Source: Bacteroidales bacterium
GTDB lineage: Bacteria; Bacteroidota; Bacteroidia; Bacteroidales; WCHB1-69
Direction: 5' to 3'
Length of the DNA stretch: 60,001 bases
NCBI GenBank assembly: GCA_024400755.1
Contig: JAKSMG010000013.1
Coordinates: 1 to 60,001 of the forward strand
Shown: positions 54,045 through 60,001 of the stretch, in pieces
Layout: each line of letters opens with the position of its first letter
Position numbering within the stretch: position 1 is the stretch's first letter
Position numbers and translations under genes: made by a program
Notes under the pieces: generated by a model
What the model was told of the DNA's origin: nothing
Seen by the model: only the letters and a program-made list of their open reading frames with translations
Databases searched by the model: none

Positions 54045-55202
54045 TTAGAACTTAAATGCATCTTTATGTTTACAATTGAACTTATTGCAAACTGGGCAGC
54101 AATTATCGGTAAACATCAAATAGTTTTCCGATTCTTCTAATATATGCAACGGAAATATTTTATGAGACCCAAACATATCTTTTGTCGTATTTCCGTATAG
54201 ATTTGTACTCACAATAGGGAACGCGTAGCAGTATTGGTCAACATCAACTCCTCTACTCCATAAGACACTTTTTACAGTTTTAATCTCTGTCCCCATACAG
54301 CAAAAATCTTCGATTATGGCATATTTACGATTGGGTTTTATATCATCTAAATTAGAGAAGTTACTCAATCTGGTCACTGGACTGACTTGATCTATAACAA
54401 TCATATCCACGGTCTGGAAATACTTGAGCAAACCTGAAGCAATGTACATGGAATTTCTGCTGGAAGCAACCACATAATCAGGATAGGCATGACAAGTATT
54501 GTAAATATGTCGATAGAGCAAATAGCATACCTCCTGAAAACAATCGTGTTTCTCTAATATGGGCTTCAGATTAACATATTTATTTACATGTACAGGTGTT
54601 GAAGAGAGAATGTGTTGGTTGAAGTTAGTAATATCTTTAATGCATTCATTCTCAGACAACATTCCTTTTATTCTATTACCGATTATTTTCTGGATAAAGC
54701 CCTTATAAGCCCGGACACTGTTAGTTTCTGTATTTTCATTGAATATTATTCCCTTGACTTTCTTTAGAGCCGCATCATTACTCGCATTTTTGCAAGGTTT
54801 TAAATACTCTTTTTCATAATTAAAAGACAAGACCAAAACTTTATCCGAATCAGAGAAATCTTTTTCTCTCACCATGTTGGCAGTATCTTCATCACAATTT
54901 ACAAATAGAACACAACCTATAGATTCTCTTCCTACGATGTGTTCAAAAACAGACTGCATCCAGGATGATTTCTTATCTTCACTTTGCCAAGTGGGAGTAA
55001 TCCCATCCAAATCAATAACTAACAACTCAATGTTTGTTTTAGGTACAAACCCATCTAACTTGCCTTTTAATAAATTAGAAGTATCCCCCAACAAGGTGTA
55101 CGCGTTTCCTTTTGGAGATATATAGTAACCTCCAATTTGAGATAAAATATATCCAAGATTGATATACTTTATGTTGTCATAATTTGTGTTATTCGACTCC
55201 AT
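54045..55202 (-). CDS. PRTase-like protein with Cys-rich C-terminus
   Basis: A 385-aa soluble protein. An N-terminal Rossmann-like part (about 55-130, ELLVIDLDGITPTW, CVLFVNCDED) precedes a C-terminal PRTase-like core. There YVVASSRNSMYIASGLLKYF and YAIIEDFCCMGTEI (residues 294-307) match a PRPP-binding loop in which the usual two acidic residues are reduced to Glu-Asp and the Thr/Gly pattern is altered. The tail has Cys368, Cys369, Cys372, Cys377 and His379, a possible zinc site. It may bind rather than turn over PRPP. It overlaps the ATPase gene by 14 nt. Confidence 0.7.
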   Translation of the reverse strand: MESNNTNYDNIKYINLGYILSQIGGYYISPKGNAYTLLGDTSNLLKGKLDGFVPKTNIELLVIDLDGITPTWQSEDKKSSWMQSVFEHIVGRESIGCVLFVNCDEDTANMVREKDFSDSDKVLVLSFNYEKEYLKPCKNASNDAALKKVKGIIFNENTETNSVRAYKGFIQKIIGNRIKGMLSENECIKDITNFNQHILSSTPVHVNKYVNLKPILEKHDCFQEVCYLLYRHIYNTCHAYPDYVVASSRNSMYIASGLLKYFQTVDMIVIDQVSPVTRLSNFSNLDDIKPNRKYAIIEDFCCMGTEIKTVKSVLWSRGVDVDQYCYAFPIVSTNLYGNTTKDMFGSHKIFPLHILEESENYLMFTDNCCPVCNKFNCKHKDAFKF

Positions 55203-56223
55203 ATTGATTATCCTTTGAAGGTTGTGGCAAACTAAAAACTATTTTTAAATGACACCCTGAAAAATAAGAGCTATCGTGATAAAATGGACGAATCAGTGAT
55301 TCTTCTTTCACCATTTCGTAATTCACTGAGTAATTTCCAGAATGTATTGAAAAACGTCCATTATATTTTAGGACAAATTCCTTGATTTTATGTAAGCCTG
55401 GGATTTCTGAGTCTTCTCTATATTTAACCGCATGCGTAATTGCAAGTAGATTTGGATTTTCAACGTGATTCTTGTACAACAAATCCTTGCTATTCAATTT
55501 CTGTTCCAAACGACCATATTTTGCAACTGCTTCTGGATCTTTCTTTTTCAACATTTCTTTCATCCTTTCCAAAAAACCTTGTCCAATATCTGAAAAGGCA
55601 AATTCAATTGTATGATATGGCGTTTTTTGCATCATATAATAAGCGAGTGTACCTCTATATCCATGGTTGTGTTCCAAAGAGTTTTTTACCACTTGAACAA
55701 GTGACAATGATAATGTCCTACAATACCGACTTATTTCAGATGAAGCAACTTTGTCTTCAGCCAAAGAGTCAGCTATCTCTAATACAAAGTCTTCAATATG
55801 CCTGATGTGCCTATTGAATGTAGTTCCTTCGCTTGAATGGGTAAACAAACCATATAATTGTGGCCGAAAATAGTTGTTGCCACTATATTCATCATAAAAA
55901 TCAGCATCTACAAAGCTATTGAATTTCAACGATTCACACCCTGGAACTGCTGCCCATCTAAAGAAACCAGATTTCCTCATATATTCTACCAAATTCGGTT
56001 TTTCTGGCAAATACAATATTTGAGGTATATAACCCGATTTTCTACGAATCATGGCTGCAGCAGCCAAAAGATTAACCAATCCTTCTGGGTTTGCCAGCTC
56101 CGTGCGATGCATATCGAAATCAATCAAATAATCTCCTTGAATGATTCTTTTATATATTGAAGGCAATATCTCATCGTAAAAGGTTTTGCCATTCAGTTTA
56201 TCAGGAATTTCTATAGGAATCAT
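55189..56223 (-). CDS. STAS-like domain fused to GHKL (histidine-kinase-like) ATPase
   Basis: A 344-aa soluble protein and first gene of the operon. Residues about 25-90 (YLIDFDMHRTELANPEGLVNLLAAAAMIRR in parts: NPEGLVNLLAAAAMIRR) have the alternating strand/helix look of a STAS domain. The second part is a GHKL ATPase: N box QVVKNSLEHNHG (177-188), G1 box DIGQGF (212-217) and a Gly-rich late motif (GLHKIKEF...YNGRFSIHSG). No phospho-acceptor His domain is present, so it is an ATP-driven switch or sensor rather than a classical kinase. ATP hydrolysis may gate the downstream nucleotide enzymes (inference). Confidence 0.78.
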   Translation of the reverse strand: MIPIEIPDKLNGKTFYDEILPSIYKRIIQGDYLIDFDMHRTELANPEGLVNLLAAAAMIRRKSGYIPQILYLPEKPNLVEYMRKSGFFRWAAVPGCESLKFNSFVDADFYDEYSGNNYFRPQLYGLFTHSSEGTTFNRHIRHIEDFVLEIADSLAEDKVASSEISRYCRTLSLSLVQVVKNSLEHNHGYRGTLAYYMMQKTPYHTIEFAFSDIGQGFLERMKEMLKKKDPEAVAKYGRLEQKLNSKDLLYKNHVENPNLLAITHAVKYREDSEIPGLHKIKEFVLKYNGRFSIHSGNYSVNYEMVKEESLIRPFYHDSSYFSGCHLKIVFSLPQPSKDNQYGVE

Positions 56224-56342
56224 TATTTCTTTGTATTACGGATTGATATTCTCTTTTTATTGTTTTACCACTATGTAATTACTATTTCACACACTTGTAT
56301 TATACGCTATTAATCAATAGTCTAATTTACTTTTTAAATATG

Positions 56343-56350
56343 CAAATATA
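56343..56350 (-). promoter_or_regulatory. -7 promoter element of the ATPase-PRTase-HD-ThyX operon
   Basis: TATATTTG on the minus strand, preceded by a TTTTG box about 18-20 nt further upstream, 120 nt before the ATPase start. It is the only recognisable promoter ahead of the five genes. Confidence 0.55.
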
Positions 56351-56486
56351 TGATTTTTTTTTGAACTGACAAAATTTATTTTCATTTTGTTGATGAAAAT
56401 GATGATGATTTAGATTGTAAAGATGACAGTATTGGTGGAGATGGTGGGAACTATTCTAGTGATGGTGGAAAGGATAAAGATAAGAG

Positions 56487-56511
56487 AGGGCGAGATGGTT
56501 AATCTCGCCCT
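56487..56511. terminator. Stable hairpin, probable terminator of the DUF4248 gene
   Basis: A perfect 10-bp inverted repeat AGGGCGAGAT/ATCTCGCCCT with loop GGTTA, starting 29 nt after the DUF4248 stop on the minus strand. Only a pyrimidine-rich rather than pure T tail follows, so termination is likely but not certain. The rest of 56224-56539 is AT-rich with the operon promoter. Confidence 0.6.
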
Positions 56512-56539
56512 TGGTTGTGTTTTGGGGGGTACTGTTTGT

Positions 56540-56734
56540 TTACGGCTCGCCGAGGAAGGAGAAGATGATTTGGATTTGTTTTGGGGAGAGGATTTTGCGG
56601 GGGCGGGAGTAGCCGGTGGCTTGGAGGGCGGCGAGGAGGGGTTTGTTGGAATGGATTTCGTGGGCGAAGCGTTTGCTTGCACTCTCCTTGCTGTGGTCGG
56701 GGAAATAGGCCATAGCCAAATCTTGCTTGTACAT
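56540..56734 (-). CDS. DUF4248 family protein
   Basis: A 64-aa soluble protein. The string MYKQDLAMAYFPDHSKES, then LLAALQATGYSRPRKILSPK and QIIFSFLGEP at the end match the DUF4248 pattern (LAxxYFP, GYxxxxRxLxPxQ, LGEP) common in Bacteroidales. The likely fold is a small helix-turn-helix; such genes frequently occur near mobile or phage-like elements, function unknown. Start 56734 is used; 56740 and 56764 are in-frame alternatives. Confidence 0.72.
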   Translation of the reverse strand: MYKQDLAMAYFPDHSKESASKRFAHEIHSNKPLLAALQATGYSRPRKILSPKQIQIIFSFLGEP

Positions 56735-56840
56735 AAACATAATAATGAAATTTAAATGAAACAATAGGCCCGAAGGCCGGAATTAGAATCAAAGTAAATT
56801 TCACATGATGCACCGTGCAGGATACAAGACTATAAAAAAG

Positions 56841-56870
56841 AGCCACGGCAAGGGTGTTCTTGCCGTGGCT
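56841..56870 (-). terminator. Terminator of the T9SS surface-protein locus
   Basis: A perfect 12-bp stem AGCCACGGCAAG/CTTGCCGTGGCT with a 6-nt loop and a T-run on the minus strand, 35 nt past the stop codon of the surface-protein remnant. Confidence 0.88.
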
Positions 56871-56904
56871 GGTAGTAATGCACCTAATAATGTGACGAAA
56901 AAGT

Positions 56905-58830
56905 CTATTTCTTCACGAGTTTGAGGTAGGTGACTTTTTCGGTGTTGTCGCGATGGGTCTTGACACGGACAATGTAGATGCCGGAGGAGAGGGTGGAGAT
57001 GTTGAAGTTGGAGGTGTTGTCGAAGGTGGCCATCTTGCGACCGTTCATGTCCATGACCAGCACCTCGACAACCTCGTCGTTAGTACCAATGACGTTGACC
57101 TCGCCAGTAGTTGGATTCGGCATGAGTTGCGGGTCGGTGCTGTCAATGAATATATTTCCATTTTTGTCAGACGCACCATTTCTGGCAGGTTTGTCAAAAC
57201 GGGCTTTTGGTATTATTTCATCAAGGGGAATGCAATAATACCAAATGCATATTTTATCTTCGTCACAGATAAGTGCATAAATGCAAATGGTTTCTGTCGG
57301 TTTTGGATTGTCCAAATTGAGTGCCCCAAGTCCAAACAGGTGAGAACCATCAAAAGTATAGTCTACAATTGAGGAAGGTTCACTCCAAACAGCGATGACT
57401 CTAGGATTATTAAATAGACTGCTAAAGTCAAAATGAAAATCGTAATACATGGTGGAGACATCGGTTAAACTGTTGTTTTGGAATAATTCAACTATTGACA
57501 CTTCTTGGAGACAATCAACATTAAGGTCATCCAGCAAAGGTTTCAAGTCTATGCCAAAAATCTTATCACATTTGGCACAGTTTTCGTCAATCAACTGGAA
57601 TGCTGCTGCGGGGACAAGTTCACTCACAATTAGGTGAATATGAAAATCGTCGCAATCGTTAGGCGATAAATTTAATGTTGAGAAATCCGTGTATGATAGA
57701 TATATCCCATTCCCATTGTCGAAAAGTGGATTTAGGGAGGAGAAACACACATTGATGTCAGAATTATTACAAACTCCACGGTCATATCATAGTGAAGTTC
57801 GCAGTTCTCTATATAGTATTTCCCGTCATAGGTTATAGAAATACCATCGCAGTTGCATATAGTATCTTCGCGTAATATCAAGGGTTTGGAATTGGCAAAA
57901 CAATCGCTAAAATAGTTTATGTCAAGATAGTACTCATCATACCCATGTAAAGGCAAGTGAATGGGTGTAGTTGAGTTATACTCCTCGTCATGGTTGTTGC
58001 CCCCGTCAAAGTACCAAAACCAGTTGAACTGCTGTCCCACTGGTAGCAAACCATATACTGGCAGTTTCTCATCTAACAATTTGGGACACACCTCATAGCA
58101 ACCGGTAAGTAACGCATCAAAATCAGGTGCGGCTGGAATATAGATTTCTGCCAGGTTGGAACGACATCCTGATGTCATGTCATAGTAGTAGGCTGTGGCG
58201 TAACCAGGGTAATAATAATAAGCGATGTCTCCATAGCTGCCATTGCTCCAATGAATTTCCCACACGGGTCCGTCGCAAACTAGAGCGACGGGAGGGTTGG
58301 CAATGCATTATTTGTCATCGCTTATTCGGATTGTGGGAGCGTCTGGAGTGGGCAATACACTGATTGTAACAGGGTCTGCGGTGGCTGAGCATAGACTATT
58401 GGCATCCGTCACTGTCAGTTGGATTGAAAAATCACATTGGCTGGTGCAATATGGCGCAGTAAATGAAATAGTCCCTGTTGTGTAAGTGGTTATTTCGTTT
58501 GTTTCTAAATTGGTAATAGTCCATAAATACTGATAACTTCCAAAATTGTCAGGCTCACCAAATAGTTCGATGGTTTCACCAGGGCAGTAGTGGTATTTCT
58601 TGGGTATAATCAAAGCGATAGGATTGTTCAAGAAAGGAACATTTATTGAGGCTCTTGTTTCGCAATAATTATTGTTTGTCACAACTACACTATAGTCACC
58701 TGTGTAAGTCACATTATGCATGTATGCTGCTTCTGGTGATGGTGGAGTACTCCAATTGTACGTGGCAGAAACAGGAGGTTGACCTGTGGCAAAGTATTCA
58801 ATGGTTCTTTCATTTCCAGGACATGTTATA
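56905..58830 (-). pseudogene. Broken gene for a T9SS-secreted Ig-repeat surface protein
   Basis: Three reading segments on the minus strand belong to one former gene. Segment 1 (58830-58308) has Ig/PKD-like domains starting CPGNERTIEYFATGQPP and ends at a TAA (58308-58310). Reading on in the same frame gives CIANPPVALVCDGPVWEIHW, so the TAA is a single nonsense codon, probably from CAA. Segment 2 runs to the 5-bp tandem duplication at 57782-57791, after which the frame shifts to segment 3 (57750-56905). Segment 3 ends with a type A T9SS sorting domain (MPNPTTGEV, LVMDMNGRK, LSSGIYIVRVKT, TYLKLVKK). The 5' part is cut off by the transposase insertion. Such proteins are exported across the outer membrane and attached to the cell surface. 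Confidence 0.8.
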
Positions 58831-60001
58831 GGTCAATGGTTCGGTAGAAAAAAGTTAACAATTAGGCGGCAGGAGCCGCGATATTAAAGAGTTCTTTGAC
58901 AATTTTGGCATTTATTGACTTGTTCGGACGGAAACCCGATATGACAAAAAATCGGTTCATGATATATGCGTTGTATAACAGCGACTTAAGGTTTGCTATA
59001 GAGAAAGTGGGATAGTGCTCCTTGATGACGATCTTTGCCACATTGACGGCAGTTAGAGAGGCGTTGAAGGCGAAATCCAGTTTGGCAAAGTCCCTGGCCT
59101 GACAGTCGCAGAGTCCGGCAAACTGCTTTCCGTCGCGATAGCAGAACTCGATCTGGAAACGGGTGCGGTAGTATTCCACGACATCCTTCGCACTCATATC
59201 TGTATCGGTGGAGAAATAGAGGATGTGTTTCCCATCCTTGGGCTGGAACACCACCAGCCTCACGTTGCGCTTGAGGGACTTGGAATATACAATGGCGGTG
59301 TAGAAGCCGCCTTCGTCGGCATAGATGTGCACCTGCCTAAATTTCCCCATGTCGAGATTGTCGAAATCAATCTTTCCGTCATATTTTCTTGGTCGGCCTT
59401 TCTTTCCGGTAGGCTCACCTTCGTGCAGATACATCAAGGCGGCATTGCTGCGGAATCGGCTGACAATGTGGAAGCCTTCTCTGGCCAGGCCGTCGACGAA
59501 TTCAAATATTGCAAAGTAGGAATCTGCCACGATGTACCGTGAAAGCCCCAACAGTTTCTCTTTGTTTGCAAGGATGCTTGTGAGGTACCATTTCGGCAGG
59601 CTTAGCCCACACTCTGCCAGGGACTTTGGAGAGGGTGTCTGCACGGCTCGCAGAGAGACGCAGTCCTTGCGGTCGATGTCGATCAGGCCTATGCCCAGAA
59701 TCTCCAGTCCGTGCTTGACTGCCTGTGCGCATCCTGACCAGAACTGACCGATGCCTTGAGTGTGCTTCCCGGACTTGGAAATGTAGCTTGGGTCTATGGC
59801 TATTGCCTTTCGTGTGGAGGACTGGAACAGATGCTTGCCGAGCTCGATGTTGAAGTCGATCCATGGGAATGGCTTGGAAAAGTTCTTCCGGAAGGTCTTC
59901 TCGCAGTAATTTCCATAGATTCCCATCTGAGAAAAATTTGCTTTTCGGGGCAATAAAACGAATAGCATCAGCGTTTCTATTAAAAAGTTGACAAATGCCT
60001 T
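58820..60001 (-). mobile_element. IS4-family insertion sequence, partial
   Basis: Includes the transposase gene and about 30-40 bp downstream of it. The surface-protein reading frame meets a stop codon near 58830, which is taken as the approximate element boundary. Terminal inverted repeats and the target duplication cannot be defined because the other end is outside the window. Confidence 0.65.
58862..60001 (-). CDS. IS4-family DDE transposase, N-terminus beyond the window
   Basis: At least 368 aa of a transposase whose frame stays open to the window edge. The first catalytic Asp lies in AIDPSYISKSG, the second in IVADSYFAIF, and the IS4-specific Y-(2)-R-(3)-E-(6)-K signature with the catalytic Glu is YRTRFQIEFCYRDGK (Y, R, E, K all correctly spaced). 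The C-terminus ends ELFNIAAPAA. The G/C content is visibly higher than in the surroundings, suggesting recent arrival. The element interrupts the T9SS surface-protein gene; its downstream end lies roughly at 58800-58850, the other end is out of view. Confidence 0.88.
   Translation of the reverse strand, partial: KAFVNFLIETLMLFVLLPRKANFSQMGIYGNYCEKTFRKNFSKPFPWIDFNIELGKHLFQSSTRKAIAIDPSYISKSGKHTQGIGQFWSGCAQAVKHGLEILGIGLIDIDRKDCVSLRAVQTPSPKSLAECGLSLPKWYLTSILANKEKLLGLSRYIVADSYFAIFEFVDGLAREGFHIVSRFRSNAALMYLHEGEPTGKKGRPRKYDGKIDFDNLDMGKFRQVHIYADEGGFYTAIVYSKSLKRNVRLVVFQPKDGKHILYFSTDTDMSAKDVVEYYRTRFQIEFCYRDGKQFAGLCDCQARDFAKLDFAFNASLTAVNVAKIVIKEHYPTFSIANLKSLLYNAYIMNRFFVISGFRPNKSINAKIVKELFNIAAPAA

Noticed and set aside
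56410-56846. Proline-rich minus-strand and Gly-rich plus-strand frames around the DUF4248 gene
   Set aside because: Low-complexity frame shadows of the DUF4248 coding sequence and its terminators.
58308-58310. Programmed stop-codon readthrough in the surface protein
   Set aside because: The same gene also has a frameshifting duplication and an IS insertion, so ordinary decay is the simpler explanation.
1-60001. CRISPR array or prophage
   Set aside because: No regularly spaced repeats, cas genes, or phage structural genes were seen.

Overview
The window reads as a chromosomal segment of a member of the Bacteroidota, most likely order Bacteroidales. Reasons: promoter-like TAnnTTTG elements (the Bacteroidota -7 box) sit in front of many genes, Shine-Dalgarno sequences are weak, a surface-protein remnant ends in a type IX secretion (T9SS) sorting domain, and several families are typical of the phylum (DUF4248, long PurC, ExbB-unknown-ExbD-ExbD operon, Omp85-type surface antigen, TIGR03087-like glycosyltransferase). 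Species cannot be told from the sequence alone.

Layout. 1-3400: end of a tRNA-Arg, then a GntR-regulated ABC exporter with two related permeases; short relics at both edges of the first permease show that it arose by tandem duplication. 3400-14700: housekeeping and envelope genes (M16 peptidase, OppB-like permease, MATE pump, TsaB, universal-stress-like protein, GH2 beta-mannosidase lipoprotein, NifU-like protein, YchF) ending at a tRNA-Gly. 14790-15700: a three-gene DUF3791/DUF3990 cassette that looks like a toxin-antitoxin module. 15700-36700: thyA, a hydroxyacid dehydrogenase, pyrC, xseA, mutS, two glycosyltransferases, a soluble histidine kinase, an Omp85-like barrel, a 220-bp palindromic MITE-like element, ileS, parE, a beta-barrel protein, der and yicC. 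36790-39660: an ExbB/unknown/ExbD/ExbD operon. 39740-45900: tRNA-Ser, two lipoproteins, an M23/LysM protein, a flippase-like membrane protein, purC and an MFS transporter. 45950-48260: a second DUF3990 pair, and a LytTR regulator coupled to a membrane-anchored NAGPA-like protein.

48280 to the end is accessory and uneven in base composition. It starts with a promoter followed by about 165 nt that fold into one long irregular rod (a 6S-like RNA candidate), then two unknown envelope proteins. Next comes the most interesting feature: a tightly packed minus-strand five-gene operon (56223 down to 50232) encoding a STAS-like/GHKL ATPase, a phosphoribosyltransferase (PRTase)-like protein with a Cys-rich tail, an HD phosphohydrolase fused to a PRTase, a second thymidylate synthase of the unrelated ThyX type, and an AlbA_2/Schlafen-like ATPase with a winged-helix tail. 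The combination of an ATP switch, HD, PRTases and ThyX points to nucleotide-based stress response or phage defence; this is inference. The window ends with a DUF4248 gene, a T9SS surface-protein pseudogene broken by a nonsense codon, a 5-bp duplication and an insertion sequence, and an IS4-family transposase running off the edge.
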